From assembly GCA_001914785.1 (NCBI GenBank), contig MNDE01000050.1, positions 1 to 51,669 on the forward strand: a stretch of DNA of 51,669 bases. The letters are read 5' to 3'. Below the pieces are notes generated by a model. It did no database searches. It saw only the letters and a program-made list of their open reading frames with translations, and had not been told where the DNA came from. The position numbers and the translations under genes were made by a program. The DNA is from Acidobacteria bacterium 13_2_20CM_57_17. GTDB lineage: Bacteria; Acidobacteriota; Terriglobia; Acidiferrales; UBA7541. Shown here piece by piece: positions 24,959-34,420 of the stretch (position 1 is the stretch's first letter; each line of letters starts with the position of its first letter).

Positions 24959-27400
24959 TTGATCGAAAGCTTGCTTCAAGATATCCGCTACGGCATACGC
25001 ACGCTGGGCAAGAATCCCGGCTTCACGGCCGTCGCGGTGCTGACGCTGGCCTTGGGAATCGGGGCGAACACGGCGATCTTCAGCGTGGTCGAAAACGTGC
25101 TGCTTCGCCCGCTGCCTTATCCTCAGCCGGGAGACTTAGTGCAAATCTGGAATACCTATCCGCCACAGGCTCCGCGCGCCGGCTTGTCGCCGGGCGACTA
25201 CGCGGACTGGCGCCAGCAAAACACCAGTTTTTCCGAAATGGGCGGCTATGCCCATATCTCCCAGGGATTTAATTTAACTGGCGAAGGAGAACCACAGCGC
25301 GTGCTCGGGAGTTACGCAAGTGCGGGACTGTTCCCCTTGCTGGGGATACACCTCGCGGCGGGCCGCTATTTCGTTGAGGAAGGGGACCGGGCAGGAAGTT
25401 CTCCTGTGGTGATTTTGAGCCACCACCTTTGGCAGAGCCGATTTGGAGGCGATCCCGCTGTCGTAGGACGAACGATCACGCTCGACAACCAGCGTTATAG
25501 GGTAACGGGAGTGTTGCCGGCAGATTTTCACCTTCTGCGCTGGCCTGACCTTTGGATGCCCTTTGGCCAGTATGGAGATGACTTGACCGAGCACGTTCAT
25601 CACTCCTTCATCGGCGTGGCGCGGCTCAAACCGGGCGTCACGCTGGCGCAAGCGCGCGACGAAATGGCCAGGCTGAATCAACAGGAAACCATTCAGTATC
25701 CGGATTCGCACAAGTTCTTTGGGGTGCTCGTCGAACCGATGGAAGATCCGTCCGCAGCGAAACTGCAAGGCATCCTGCTGGTGCTTTCCGGGGCCGTGGG
25801 CCTGGTGCTGCTGATTGCTTGCGGGAACATCGTGAATCTCCTTCTGGTGCGAAATGCGGGCAGGGAACGGGAAGTGGCGGTGCGCACCGCGTTGGGCGCC
25901 AGTTCCTGGCAGTTATCACGCCAACTGCTCACGGAAAGCATGTTGCTATCGCTGGCGGGAGGCGCGTTAGGGCTGATCCTGGCAGTGGGCGGTTTGCGCT
26001 TCCTGATAGCGTTTGTTCCCGCCGATCTGGGAGTGTTACGAGAGAGCGGCCTGAACAGCAAGGTGCTGGGGTTCACCGCCGCGGTATGCGTGGCCACCGG
26101 AATCATTTGCGGGCTGCTTCCGGCGCTGCGCACACTCCGGGCGAATCTCGCGGGAGTCCTCAAGCAGGGGAGCAAAGGGACAAGCGCAACGGGGCATCGC
26201 CGGACGCACAACGCCCTGGTGATCTCGGAGATCGCGATGGCGCTGGTGCTGCTGATTGGCGCGGGCTTGCTGCTGCGGAGTTTTCAATATCTATTGGAAG
26301 TGGATCCGGGTTTTCGCGTGGACCATATCCTGACGGTGGAGGTGCAACAGGCGGCGCTGCCCTTTACACAGGCAAGCAAACTTTCACAGGAAGACTGGAT
26401 CCAGATTGGACAAAAACAGTCCCTGCAATTTGAGCAAATCGTGGAACGCATCCGCGCTCTTCCGGGCGTGAAGGAAGCCGCGGGCATCGACGATTTGCCC
26501 TTAAGCAAGGAATTTCGCCAGGCGTCCAGATTCGTGATCGAGGGCCAGCCCATCCCGAATGCCGGAGCACGGCCGATCGTGCAATTCCGGACCGTGAGCC
26601 TTAGCTATTTTTCGACCATGGGGATTCCCCTGAGCAAGGGCCGGTTGTTTACCGAGGACGACTGGAGAGTGCCGAGAGCGGTGATCAACGAGACGATGGA
26701 GCGGCGTTTCTGGCCCAACGGCGACGCACTCGGGAAGCGCATCAACCTCTGCTCGCTCGATCCAAAACCATGCTGGAGCACCATCATTGGCGTCACCGGA
26801 AACGTGCATCAGTTTGGGCTGGATGCCGAGCCAACCTTTGACGTTTACTTCGTCGGAGGGTGGACACCGTATGTGGTAGTGCGAACGGCTTCCGATCCGG
26901 TAGCGCTGGCGGCTGCGGTCACGGACGCGATTCACAAAGCGGATCCGAATCTGCCAGTAACGCACGTAATGACTATGGACGGGTTGCTCACGGACACTAT
27001 TTCTCCGAGGCGATTTTCGGCCACGCTAGTCGGGGTTTTCGCGGTGCTTGCGATCGTGCTCGCGGCTGTGGGGATTTATGGAGTCATGAGCTACACGGTG
27101 AGCCAGCGCACGCAAGAGATTGGAGTGCGCATGGCGCTAGGCGCGCAATTAGCCTCGGTGCGGCGCATGATTCTGGGCCAGACATTGAAATTGACGCTGA
27201 TCGGAGTCGCGCTCGGACTGGCGGGCGCGTTTTTTGTGACGCGTTTCCTGGTTAGCTTACTCTTCGGCGTGAGCATGTACGACCCGGTTACCTTCTTGGG
27301 TGTGACGGCGTTGCTGGTCGCAGTCGCGCTGGCGGCCTCCTACATTCCGGCGCGCCGCGCCATGCGCGTCGATCCCATTGTGGCTCTGCGGTACGAATAG
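24959..27400 (+). CDS. MacB/FtsX-type ABC transporter permease
   Basis: The protein is 813 residues in the two-module layout common in Acidobacteriota: a transmembrane helix, a MacB-type periplasmic domain, three helices with an FtsX domain ([22 protein letters not shown]), a second periplasmic domain (about 430-660) and a second FtsX domain ending [18 protein letters not shown]. It has no ATPase. I prefer the TTG at 24959, which has GAGGA seven bases upstream, over the TTG at 24944. Unlike the two permeases near the window end, it lacks the N-terminal soluble prefix domain and has no adjacent PadR. The cargo is unknown; the family includes exporters of antibiotics, peptides and lipoproteins. 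Confidence 0.85.
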   Translation: MIESLLQDIRYGIRTLGKNPGFTAVAVLTLALGIGANTAIFSVVENVLLRPLPYPQPGDLVQIWNTYPPQAPRAGLSPGDYADWRQQNTSFSEMGGYAHISQGFNLTGEGEPQRVLGSYASAGLFPLLGIHLAAGRYFVEEGDRAGSSPVVILSHHLWQSRFGGDPAVVGRTITLDNQRYRVTGVLPADFHLLRWPDLWMPFGQYGDDLTEHVHHSFIGVARLKPGVTLAQARDEMARLNQQETIQYPDSHKFFGVLVEPMEDPSAAKLQGILLVLSGAVGLVLLIACGNIVNLLLVRNAGREREVAVRTALGASSWQLSRQLLTESMLLSLAGGALGLILAVGGLRFLIAFVPADLGVLRESGLNSKVLGFTAAVCVATGIICGLLPALRTLRANLAGVLKQGSKGTSATGHRRTHNALVISEIAMALVLLIGAGLLLRSFQYLLEVDPGFRVDHILTVEVQQAALPFTQASKLSQEDWIQIGQKQSLQFEQIVERIRALPGVKEAAGIDDLPLSKEFRQASRFVIEGQPIPNAGARPIVQFRTVSLSYFSTMGIPLSKGRLFTEDDWRVPRAVINETMERRFWPNGDALGKRINLCSLDPKPCWSTIIGVTGNVHQFGLDAEPTFDVYFVGGWTPYVVVRTASDPVALAAAVTDAIHKADPNLPVTHVMTMDGLLTDTISPRRFSATLVGVFAVLAIVLAAVGIYGVMSYTVSQRTQEIGVRMALGAQLASVRRMILGQTLKLTLIGVALGLAGAFFVTRFLVSLLFGVSMYDPVTFLGVTALLVAVALAASYIPARRAMRVDPIVALRYE

Positions 27401-27440
27401 ACGGCCGGCCTTGCCATCCCACGTCTCCGGACTGCGTCAA

Positions 27441-27481
27441 TTGACTTCCTCCCGTGATATGATATAGGCGTGATATAGGAG
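27441..27481 (+). promoter_or_regulatory. promoter and repeated operator of RHH operon
   Basis: TTGACT (27441-27446) is followed 16 bases later by TATAGG (27463-27468). Over the -10 region lie two GATATAGG repeats (27461-27468 and 27472-27479), 11 bases apart, with a further GATAT at 27456. An 11-base spacing puts them on one DNA face, as in operators of ribbon-helix-helix repressors. AGGAG for the first gene overlaps the second repeat. Confidence 0.5.
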
Positions 27482-27487
27482 CACGAC

Positions 27488-27745
27488 ATGGCCACAGCGC
27501 TTATTCATATGGATCCCGTACAGAAGCAGCGGCTCGCTCACCGCGCGAAACTGCGCGGAAAATCCTTCTCCCAAGAAGTTCGTGACGCGGTGGATTTGTA
27601 CCTGGACTTGCCTGTGGAGAATGAAGAGGAACTTCGCGACTTGGCCAAGGCGGCAAATCAAGCCGCCGACCGAATGATCAAAAACCTGGACGAAACCGTC
27701 GCCTACGTTGACCGCGTTCTGAAGCACCGTAGGAATGGCAAGTGA
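27488..27745 (+). CDS. ribbon-helix-helix-type small regulator (antitoxin-like)
   Basis: The protein is 85 residues from ATG 27488, with AGGAG seven bases upstream. The N-terminal 40 residues (TALIHMDPVQKQRLAHRAKLRGKSFSQEVRDAVDLYL) show the strand-helix-helix pattern of RHH DNA-binding proteins such as CopG and antitoxins. The C-terminal half is a charged helix that looks fit for a partner. It overlaps the next gene by GTGA, so the two are translationally coupled, as in toxin-antitoxin pairs. Repeats in the promoter suggest autoregulation. Confidence 0.6.
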   Translation: MATALIHMDPVQKQRLAHRAKLRGKSFSQEVRDAVDLYLDLPVENEEELRDLAKAANQAADRMIKNLDETVAYVDRVLKHRRNGK

Positions 27746-27969
27746 GTTGGGCGCGAGATGCAGTATCGGCCATCCGGAAAATCGTTCTGATCGAAGACCG
27801 GATGGAATCGCTGACGGTGCAAGTGAAGGATCTTGCAGATGGTTACATGGACGTCGATCGCCGTTTGGTACGGCTTGAAGCCAAGTTCGATTTGATCGAA
27901 AAAATGGCGGCGCCTGGGCGGAGGGCTCTGCCGGTAAAATCGCGTTCTCACAGAGATAAGACTAGCTAG
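27742..27969 (+). CDS. small coiled-coil protein, partner of the RHH protein
   Basis: The protein is 75 residues from a GTG that overlaps the upstream stop codon by one base within GTGA. Residues 8-55 form a heptad-like amphipathic helix (AIRKIVLIEDRMESLTVQVKDLADGYMDVDRRLVRLEAKFDLI), followed by a basic disordered tail. Short proteins of this look accompany similar RHH proteins in other bacteria, by recollection, but I do not know a function. It has no nuclease or kinase motif, so it is not an obvious toxin. Confidence 0.55.
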   Translation: MSWARDAVSAIRKIVLIEDRMESLTVQVKDLADGYMDVDRRLVRLEAKFDLIEKMAAPGRRALPVKSRSHRDKTS

Positions 27970-27977
27970 GCAGCAGC

Positions 27978-28982
27978 GTGCTCTCCTTCCGTGTGAAAAA
28001 TGGAAAGCTGAAAGCAACATCGCGGCCGCTGCCGAAGCTCCGGCAGGGGTGGGCACTCGTTCGGGTGCGACTGGCGGGAATTTGTAACACCGACGTAGAG
28101 CTGCTCCACGGCTACTACGATTTTCGCGGCGTTCCCGGACACGAATTTGTGGGCACGGTTGAACAATTGCGTGGCGCCTCGACTGCGAAGAAAAATAAAT
28201 GGCTGAGGCGGCGTGTTTGCGGTGAAATCAATATTTCCTGTAGGGCGCTCGGGCGGCGTCCCATCTGCGGCTTTTGCCGCCGCGGACTGAAGACGCATTG
28301 CGCGCATCGAACGGTACTCGGAATCATTGCCCATCCGGGGGCCTACGCGGAATACTTGACACTGCCGCTGGAAAATCTTCACATCGTGCCCGATGGCCTC
28401 AGTGATGAGCAGGCGGTGTTCGTCGAACCGCTCGCCGCTGCTTGCGAAATCCTCGATCAAGTGAATGTGAAGGAATTTCGCTCCGCTGCCGTTCTTGGCG
28501 ACGGCAAGCTCGCGCAGTTGATCGCGCGCGTGTTGCGCACTGCCATTCCCCGCGTGGGGATGTATGGCAAGAACGAAAACAAGTTGGCACTCGCCCGCCG
28601 CGCCGGAATTCAAACGAAGAGAGTACGGGGTGATGCGTCCGATCTGAAGCGGATTGCAGAAAACTTCCGGCTGGTAGTCGAAGCGGCCGGCTCGCCAAGT
28701 GGGCTGGCACTGGCACAGCACATCGCCGAGCCGCGCGGGACGCTCGTGCTCAAGTCGACGTTCCACGGGGCAGCCTCTGCCGAAACGTGGCCGATTGTGG
28801 TTAAGGAAATTACCGTCGTCGGCTCGCGCTGCGGCCCGTTCGGCAAGGCTATTGCGCTGTTGCAGTCTGGAAAACTCGATCCGACGCCGCTCGTCGCGCG
28901 CACATTTCCTCTCTTGCACGCGCCAGCGGCCATTCGCTTCGCGCGGCGGCCCGGCGTACTGAAAGTTTTGCTGAAGCAGTAA
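27978..28982 (+). CDS. medium-chain zinc dehydrogenase (threonine/sorbitol dehydrogenase-like)
   Basis: The protein is 334 residues from a GTG. AGICNTDVELLHG and GVPGHEFVGTV give the catalytic zinc Cys and His. The structural zinc stretch is altered: ISCRALGRRPICGFCRRGLKTHC, with eight residues between the first two cysteines where two are usual. The cofactor-binding fold has VLGDGKLAQLIARVL. The shape resembles threonine or sorbitol dehydrogenases; the substrate cannot be named. It lies eight bases after the RHH-coupled gene, but the RHH pair and this gene need not be one unit. It is convergent with larB. Confidence 0.8.
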   Translation: MLSFRVKNGKLKATSRPLPKLRQGWALVRVRLAGICNTDVELLHGYYDFRGVPGHEFVGTVEQLRGASTAKKNKWLRRRVCGEINISCRALGRRPICGFCRRGLKTHCAHRTVLGIIAHPGAYAEYLTLPLENLHIVPDGLSDEQAVFVEPLAAACEILDQVNVKEFRSAAVLGDGKLAQLIARVLRTAIPRVGMYGKNENKLALARRAGIQTKRVRGDASDLKRIAENFRLVVEAAGSPSGLALAQHIAEPRGTLVLKSTFHGAASAETWPIVVKEITVVGSRCGPFGKAIALLQSGKLDPTPLVARTFPLLHAPAAIRFARRPGVLKVLLKQ

Positions 28983-28995
28983 GAAAGGAATCTTG

Positions 28996-29766
28996 TTAGA
29001 GCCGGTTGATGCAAGAGGCGACGCACGCCGCGCCGAAACCGTTGTCGATGTTGACGACAGTGACGTTGGAGGCGCAAGAATTGAGCATGCCTAGCAGAGC
29101 GGCGACGCCTCCGAAGCTGGCGCCGTAGCCGACGCTCGTGGGCACAGCGATCACCGGCACGGCAACGAGCCCGCCGACGACGCTGGGAAGAGCGCCTTCC
29201 ATTCCAGCCACGCAGATAATCACACGCGCCTGAGCCAGCTTGCTCTCACGGTGTTCGAGCAAACGATGAATGCCGGCCACGCCGACGTCATACAGAGGCT
29301 CTGCGCGGTTGCCCATCAAGCGCGCGGTGAGAAGCGCTTCCTCGGCAACGGGGATGTCGCTGGTGCCGGCGGAGACGACGAGAATGGTTCCTTTGCCGGT
29401 GATTTCGTCGCTGCGCTCGATGCTGATAACGCCGGACAATTCGTGAAACTTCGCGCTACGCGCGTCTTTTCCGCTGGTGCGTTTTACGGCAGCAAAAATC
29501 TTTTTATCGGCGCGAGTCACCAAAATGTTGTGGCGCGAATCTTTCTTACGCAGCATGGCGAGCACAATTTCCGCGACTTGCTGCGCCGTCTTGCCTCTTC
29601 CGAGAACGACTTCGGCAAAACCCTGCCGCAATGCGCGGTGATGATCCACTTTCGCAAAGCCGAGATCTTCGAATGGCAAGTGCTTCAGCCGCTCGATGGC
29701 CTTGTCCGGAGCGAGTTCCCCCGCTTTCACGGATTCCAGAATTTTCAGCAATTCGCTTTGATTCAT
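28996..29766 (-). CDS. larB: LarB, nickel-pincer cofactor biosynthesis
   Basis: LarB carboxylates and hydrolyses nicotinic acid adenine dinucleotide, the first step to the nickel-pincer nucleotide of lactate racemase-type enzymes. The 256-residue protein has an N-terminal helical part and a C-terminal AIR-carboxylase-like domain ([71 protein letters not shown]). The last stretch includes the conserved cysteine. larC and larE are not in the window. The gene is divergent from ubiX with 100 bases between them. The TAGAAT box before its start is a candidate -10. Confidence 0.88.
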   Translation of the reverse strand: MNQSELLKILESVKAGELAPDKAIERLKHLPFEDLGFAKVDHHRALRQGFAEVVLGRGKTAQQVAEIVLAMLRKKDSRHNILVTRADKKIFAAVKRTSGKDARSAKFHELSGVISIERSDEITGKGTILVVSAGTSDIPVAEEALLTARLMGNRAEPLYDVGVAGIHRLLEHRESKLAQARVIICVAGMEGALPSVVGGLVAVPVIAVPTSVGYGASFGGVAALLGMLNSCASNVTVVNIDNGFGAACVASCINRL

Positions 29767-29866
29767 ATTTTCCGGCCGCCGCGAATTCTATCATCGCAGA
29801 AGGCGATTGCCTTTGCTTGACTTGCCGAAACGCCACTGCGAGACTGATTCTACCCGCGCGGAAAAC

Positions 29867-30502
29867 ATGGCTGACACACAAAAACAGATTGTCACCGTGG
29901 GTGTGACCGGCGCCAGTGGAGCGATTCTGGCGCAGAAGACGCTAGCGTTACTTGAAGAAGACCCGCGCGTCGGCCGCATTCATTTGGTGATCACGGAAGC
30001 CGGCCAGCGGCTGTTTGCGGAAGAGCTGGGCATTACTTCCGGTGACTTGAGGCAGCTCCCCAGCCGCATTCTGGGACACCCAGTCGGGAAGATCGAAGGC
30101 CTGCCGAACAAAGACGTGGGTGCTTCGATTGCCTCGGGCAGCTACGCCGTGGACTCCATGGTGATCATTCCGTGCTCGATGGGGACGCTGGGCGCGATTG
30201 CCGGCGGCATCAGCGACGACCTTGTTTCGCGAGCGGCAGACGTGATGCTGAAAGAAGGCCGCAAACTGGTTCTTTGCGTGCGCGATACGCCGTTCAACCG
30301 CGTGCACTTGGAAAACATGCTGCGCGCGCAGCAGGCCGGTGCAGTGATCATGCCCGCAGTGCCGGCGTTCTATCACCACCCGAAAACGATCGACGATCTC
30401 GTTACCCAATACGTATGCCGCGTCCTGGCGCAAATTGGATTGGCGCAGGAACAGATGTATCGCTGGGCAGGCACACCGGCTGCGAAAAAAGCGGAAGCGT
30501 GA
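29867..30502 (+). CDS. ubiX: flavin prenyltransferase UbiX
   Basis: UbiX makes prenylated FMN, the cofactor of UbiD-type decarboxylases. From ATG 29867 it is 211 residues; the track start 20 codons upstream overlaps nothing useful. VTVGVTGASGAILAQ is the FMN-binding loop, VIIPCSMGTLGAIAGGISDDLVSRAADVMLKEGRKLVLCVRDTPF holds the active-site region, and HLENMLRAQQAGAVIMPAVPAFYHHP is diagnostic. The gene heads a three-gene unit with a UbiA-type prenyltransferase and mqnE; in that setting UbiX feeds the decarboxylase of the menaquinone pathway. Confidence 0.93.
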   Translation: MADTQKQIVTVGVTGASGAILAQKTLALLEEDPRVGRIHLVITEAGQRLFAEELGITSGDLRQLPSRILGHPVGKIEGLPNKDVGASIASGSYAVDSMVIIPCSMGTLGAIAGGISDDLVSRAADVMLKEGRKLVLCVRDTPFNRVHLENMLRAQQAGAVIMPAVPAFYHHPKTIDDLVTQYVCRVLAQIGLAQEQMYRWAGTPAAKKAEA

Positions 30503-30521
30503 AGCAGCACGAAATTCAAAA

Positions 30522-31394
30522 ATGGCCAGCCGCATCAAAACCGTCCTCGAAATGATCAAGTTTGAGCACTCCGTGTTTGCTCTTCCCTTCGCGCTGACGG
30601 GAGCGCTACTGGCCGCGCGTTGGACACTTCATAGCTGGCCTTCGCTTCGCCAAGTCTTGTGGATCATAGTTGCCATGGTTGCCGCGCGCTCCGCGGCGAT
30701 GACCATGAACCGCATCGTTGATCTTCGCTTTGACCGCGAGAATCCGCGAACGAAACAGCGCGCGCTTCCAACGGGCGCGCTGACGCTGCAATTTGCATGG
30801 CTCTTCACGGTTGTTGCGGTCGCATTATTTTTCACGGCGGCGTGGCAATTGAACTCGCTCGCTCTGAAGCTTGCGCCGCTGGCGATCGCGATACTTTTTT
30901 TCTATTCCTTTACCAAGCGCATCACCACTTGGTCGCATCTTTTCCTGGGATTTGCTCTTGGTATCTCTCCGGCGGCAGCGTGGATCGCCATTACGGGCGG
31001 CCTCGATCCGCGCATGCTGATCTTATGCGCCGCGGTTACGCTGTGGGTTGGCGGGTTCGACGTGCTCTACGCCTGCCAGGATGTCGAGTACGATCAGCAC
31101 GCCGGGCTCTTTTCCGTGCCCAAGAGATTCGGGATTGCCAAAGCGCTGCTCATCGCGCGCATGATGCACATCGGCGTAACCGCGTTTCTGGCCTGGCTGG
31201 CATTAAGCTTCGGCTTGCCGTGGCCGGCATGGGCGGGAATCGCAGTCGTCGCGTCGCTGCTGGCGTACGAACATTCCCTTGTCAAAGCGGATGATCTCAG
31301 CAGGCTAGACGCTGCGTTTTTCACGGTGAACGGCTATATTAGTATGTTGTTTCTGCTGTTCTGGGGCGCCGCGGCTGCGGTTTGGCGCGTTTGA
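30522..31394 (+). CDS. mqnP: UbiA-family polyprenyltransferase (MqnP-like)
   Basis: The protein is 290 residues from ATG 30522, an integral membrane protein with eight or nine helices. The first aspartate-rich motif is MTMNRIVDLRFDRENPRTKQRALPTG and the second is YACQDVEYDQHAG; both bind magnesium and the isoprenyl diphosphate. The gene lies 19 bases behind ubiX and 19 bases before mqnE, so prenylation of the futalosine-pathway ring is the likely role. A UbiA acting on 4-hydroxybenzoate would look similar; the context decides for menaquinone. Confidence 0.85.
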   Translation: MASRIKTVLEMIKFEHSVFALPFALTGALLAARWTLHSWPSLRQVLWIIVAMVAARSAAMTMNRIVDLRFDRENPRTKQRALPTGALTLQFAWLFTVVAVALFFTAAWQLNSLALKLAPLAIAILFFYSFTKRITTWSHLFLGFALGISPAAAWIAITGGLDPRMLILCAAVTLWVGGFDVLYACQDVEYDQHAGLFSVPKRFGIAKALLIARMMHIGVTAFLAWLALSFGLPWPAWAGIAVVASLLAYEHSLVKADDLSRLDAAFFTVNGYISMLFLLFWGAAAAVWRV

Positions 31395-31413
31395 AACTTT
31401 CGACGGATTCAGA

Positions 31414-32571
31414 ATGAGCGAACTCACGATCACCGACCTGCAGTTGAAGTCGATTGCGGAGAAAGTTTTCGCCGGCGAGCGTCTTGCGTTTGACGACGGC
31501 ATCAGCCTGTATCGTTCGCCGGACCTGCTCGCTGTTGGCTGGCTTGCGAATCACGTTCGCGAGAAAAGACACGGCAACGTCACTTATTTCAATGTCAACC
31601 GGCACATCAATCCGACGAATATTTGCGTCGCTCACTGCAAACTGTGCGCGTTTGGCCGCGACCCCAACGCGCCGGGCGCATACAATTTTTCGCTGGAAGA
31701 AATTTACGCCCGCGCCGAACAGGGAGCCCGTGAAGGCGCATTGGAATTCCACATCGTCGGCGGTTTGCACCCGGATTTGCCGTTTGAATATTTCCTGGAG
31801 ATGATTCGCGGGCTGAAGCAGCGCTGCCCGGGCGTGCACCTGAAAGCATTCACCATGGTTGAAGTGGGCTACTTCGCTCGCATCGCGAAGCTGTCGACCA
31901 AAGAAACTTTGCTCAAACTAAAGGAAGCCGGTATCGATTCCCTGCCCGGCGGCGGCGCGGAAATTTTTCATCCCCGGGTGCGCCGGATTATTTGCGACCA
32001 CAAGGTCAGCGGGCAGATGTGGCTCAACATTGCACGCCAGGCGCACGAAATCGGTTTGCGCTCGAACGCCACGATGCTCTACGGGCACGTGGAAACAGAA
32101 GAAGAGCGCGTCGATCATCTCGTCCGGCTGCGCGAATTGCAGGACGAGACTCATGGTTTCGTGGCGTTTATCCCGCTGGCGTTTCATCCCGACAACACGG
32201 CGCTTTCGCACATTCCGAAGCCTACGGGCTACGCCGACTTGCGCAACATCGCTGTTTCTCGGTTGATGCTCGATAATTTTGAACACATCAAGGCGTACTG
32301 GATCATGCTTTCGCCCAGCGTCGCGCAAATCGCCTTGCGCTTCGGCGCGAACGACCTCGACGGCACGGTGGTCGAAGAAAAGATTTATCACGACGCCGGC
32401 GCTAAAACGTCCGAGTTCACGCCGCGCAGTGAATTGGAACGCTTGATTCGCGCGGCAGGACGCGTGCCAGTCGAGCGCGACACGCTGTATCATCCCGTCG
32501 ACCGCTCGAAGATGCCGCCGCTTCCTCCGCCCGCGCGCACGGATCTCGTCTCGCTTACGCTCAACGTGTAA
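31414..32571 (+). CDS. mqnE: aminofutalosine synthase MqnE (radical SAM)
   Basis: MqnE joins an enol-pyruvoyl benzoate to S-adenosylmethionine to make aminofutalosine, the first dedicated step of the futalosine menaquinone route. The 385 residues include the radical-SAM cluster motif CVAHCKLC (CxxxCxxC), then YNFSLEEIYARAEQG and HIVGGLHPDLPFEYF, then LPGGGAEIFHPRVR and YGHVETEEERVDHL. The HIKAYWIM stretch is typical of MqnE rather than of the related MqnC or CofH. The remaining mqn genes (A, B, C, D) are elsewhere. Confidence 0.92.
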   Translation: MSELTITDLQLKSIAEKVFAGERLAFDDGISLYRSPDLLAVGWLANHVREKRHGNVTYFNVNRHINPTNICVAHCKLCAFGRDPNAPGAYNFSLEEIYARAEQGAREGALEFHIVGGLHPDLPFEYFLEMIRGLKQRCPGVHLKAFTMVEVGYFARIAKLSTKETLLKLKEAGIDSLPGGGAEIFHPRVRRIICDHKVSGQMWLNIARQAHEIGLRSNATMLYGHVETEEERVDHLVRLRELQDETHGFVAFIPLAFHPDNTALSHIPKPTGYADLRNIAVSRLMLDNFEHIKAYWIMLSPSVAQIALRFGANDLDGTVVEEKIYHDAGAKTSEFTPRSELERLIRAAGRVPVERDTLYHPVDRSKMPPLPPPARTDLVSLTLNV

Positions 32572-32604
32572 GCCAGTGGTAGGACTCTCCCGAGGGGTAC
32601 TTCA

Positions 32605-32794
32605 ATGCGACAGGTAATCCTCTACACTGGTGAAATTGGCTATTGGGTCGCAGAATGTCCGAGTCTTCCCGGATGCATCAGCCAGCGAAAAAACAAACGA
32701 GGACGCCATTCACAATATTCGCGAAGCCATCGAAGGTTATATCCTTGCGTTGAAGGAAGATGGACTCGCGGTTCCTCCCGCTTTGGAAGCTTAG
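32605..32794 (+). pseudogene. frameshifted HicB-like antitoxin gene
   Basis: The first half reads VILYTGEIGYWVAECPSLPGCISQ, the usual HicB N-terminal strand pattern. One extra base near the A6 run at 32688-32694 then breaks the frame. In the next frame the family continues without loss: EKTNEDAIHNIREAIEGYILALKEDGLAVPP, ending at 32794. The total length is 190 bases, one more than a whole number of codons. No hicA lies upstream or downstream. It is either a dead orphan, a sequencing slip in a homopolymer, or a length-variable tract. Confidence 0.75.
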
Positions 32795-32795
32795 T

Positions 32796-33827
32796 TCAGC
32801 GGATTGTGGCGGCCTTCTGGGCGACCTTCTCCAAGACTTCGGGAGGCAGAATCGCGTAGCCCTTTTCCTGGGCGATTTTTTGGCCGCTGGTGTAGACCCA
32901 CTTCAAGTAGCTGGCCACGGAACTGCCCCGGCCGGGATCCTTCGCAACGGCGGGCACGTAGAGCCACGTGAAGCTGCTGATGGGGTAGCTTTCTTTGCCG
33001 GGCGCATTTGTTAGGGAAACGCGGAGATCATTATTCATTTTGCTTCCGCTCGCGGTTGCGGCTGCCTCGATCGATTTTGCCGAGGGCCTAACGAATTCAC
33101 CCGCTGCATTCTTGATGCTGGCGATGCGGACCGCCGAGCTGGCGGCAATGTTGAGTTCGGTGTATCCGATCGCGCCCGGCATGCTGCGCAGCTTGGCTAC
33201 CAAATCCTGCGAACGTTGGAAGGCTTGACCCACGGGCCATTTCGGCGATTCGCCGCGTCCCGCCGTGGCAAGAAACTCAGGACTCACTTTCGCCAGGTAG
33301 TCGGAAAGAATGTAGTTGGAACCTTTACCTTCGTTACGATGAAGCACTTGAATGGGAAGCTCCGACAGTTTCATGTCCGGATTGAGCTTGGCGATCGCGG
33401 GATCGTTCCACGATTTGGTTTTTCCCAGAAAAATGTTGGCCAGCACCGGCCCGGTAAGTTTGAGTTCGCCCTTCACGTCTGGCAGCTCATAGATGATTAC
33501 AATCCCAATCAAAACAGCTGGCAATTCAAGAATCGATTTGCCGGAAGCGCGCAACTGGGCTTCTGGAATCGGCGCATCGCCCCCGCCAAAATCACCTGAG
33601 CCTGCAAGAATGTTCCGGGCGCTCTCCGCTGTTCCCACGGCCATGTAGCGAATGTCCGTGGCGGGTTGCTGTGCGTGAAATTCGTCGGCCCAGCTTTTAT
33701 AGAGCGGTTCCGGCATGCTGGACCCGGTCTCTACGAGGACCATTTTCTCCTGGCCACGTGCCCCCGCCGGGAGCAAGAATATCCATCCGAGAAAAACTGC
33801 AGGGAGCCTGAATGACCTGGTACGCAC
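32796..33827 (-). CDS. pstS: phosphate-binding protein PstS (substrate-binding)
   Basis: The protein is 343 residues with a signal peptide (RLPAVFLGWIFLLPAGARG) after a GTG start at 33827 that has GAGAGG upstream. The mature domain has GSSMPEPLYKSW, AVGTAESARNILAGSGDFGGGDAPIPEAQL, ELKLTGPVLANIFLGKTKSWNDPAIAKLN, HRNEGKGSNYILSDYL and GAIGYTELNIA. These are the phosphate-loop and lobe motifs of PstS. No pstC, pstA or pstB is adjacent, so the transporter it serves is encoded elsewhere. It is convergent with the hicB remnant. Confidence 0.9.
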   Translation of the reverse strand: MRTRSFRLPAVFLGWIFLLPAGARGQEKMVLVETGSSMPEPLYKSWADEFHAQQPATDIRYMAVGTAESARNILAGSGDFGGGDAPIPEAQLRASGKSILELPAVLIGIVIIYELPDVKGELKLTGPVLANIFLGKTKSWNDPAIAKLNPDMKLSELPIQVLHRNEGKGSNYILSDYLAKVSPEFLATAGRGESPKWPVGQAFQRSQDLVAKLRSMPGAIGYTELNIAASSAVRIASIKNAAGEFVRPSAKSIEAAATASGSKMNNDLRVSLTNAPGKESYPISSFTWLYVPAVAKDPGRGSSVASYLKWVYTSGQKIAQEKGYAILPPEVLEKVAQKAATIR

Positions 33828-33849
33828 ACGATCCTCTCAATCTTCCGGA

Positions 33850-33877
33850 AATGTATTCAAATTCCGCGTTCAGTCAA
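33850..33877 (-). promoter_or_regulatory. pstS: promoter of pstS
   Basis: On the minus strand TTGACT (33872-33877) is followed after 16 bases by TACATT (33850-33855), about 22 bases upstream of the GTG. I looked for Pho-box repeats here and did not see any. Confidence 0.55.
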
Positions 33878-34050
33878 CAAATAATTTCACAACGTATACA
33901 ACGAGACTAGCGGAAGGAATCACGTGCGTGAAAGGGGGCGAAAATACAGTTGTGTGGAATCTGGCACTAAACGATGGCGACGCGCAACTTAGGTGAATTC
34001 TGACCCGTCTTAAGCCTGTATTACACTGACATGCGAGGAGCCCTCTTGGA

Positions 34051-34380
34051 ATGCGAACGATTCTATTGCTCACCATCTCGAACATCTTCATGACCTTTGC
34101 GTGGTACGGCCACTTGAAATTCCGCGGCGAGGCGCTTTGGAAAGTGATCCTAGTGAGTTGGGGGATCGCCTTCTTCGAATACTGTTTCCAGGTGCCCGCG
34201 AACCGCATCGGTTCTTATCAATTCAGTGCCGCCCAACTGAAGACCATTCAGGAAATCATTACTCTCTCGATCTTTCCAGTTTTCTCCGTGGCGTACCTCG
34301 GCGACAAATTCAGGTGGAATTACGGCGTCGGTTTTGCTTTTATCGTGATTGCCGCATTCTTTGTCTTTCACAAATGGTAG
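34051..34380 (+). CDS. DUF486-family small membrane protein
   Basis: The protein is 109 residues with four predicted helices. The sequence MTFAWYGHLK, GIAFFEYCFQVPANRIG and SAAQLKTIQEIITLSIFPVFSVAYL fits the DUF486 family, small proteins related in fold to one half of drug/metabolite transporters. GAGGAG lies 11 bases upstream, and TACACT at 34022-34027 may be a -10 box. The substrate is unknown. The next gene begins 41 bases downstream. Confidence 0.85.
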   Translation: MRTILLLTISNIFMTFAWYGHLKFRGEALWKVILVSWGIAFFEYCFQVPANRIGSYQFSAAQLKTIQEIITLSIFPVFSVAYLGDKFRWNYGVGFAFIVIAAFFVFHKW

Positions 34381-34420
34381 TCTAAACAATCCTGGCCCAC
34401 TTCTACGCTTGGGAGTTTTC

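Noticed and set aside
33850-33960. Pho boxes upstream of pstS
   Set aside because: No CTGTCAT-like repeats at 11-base spacing are visible; only a sigma-70-type promoter was found.
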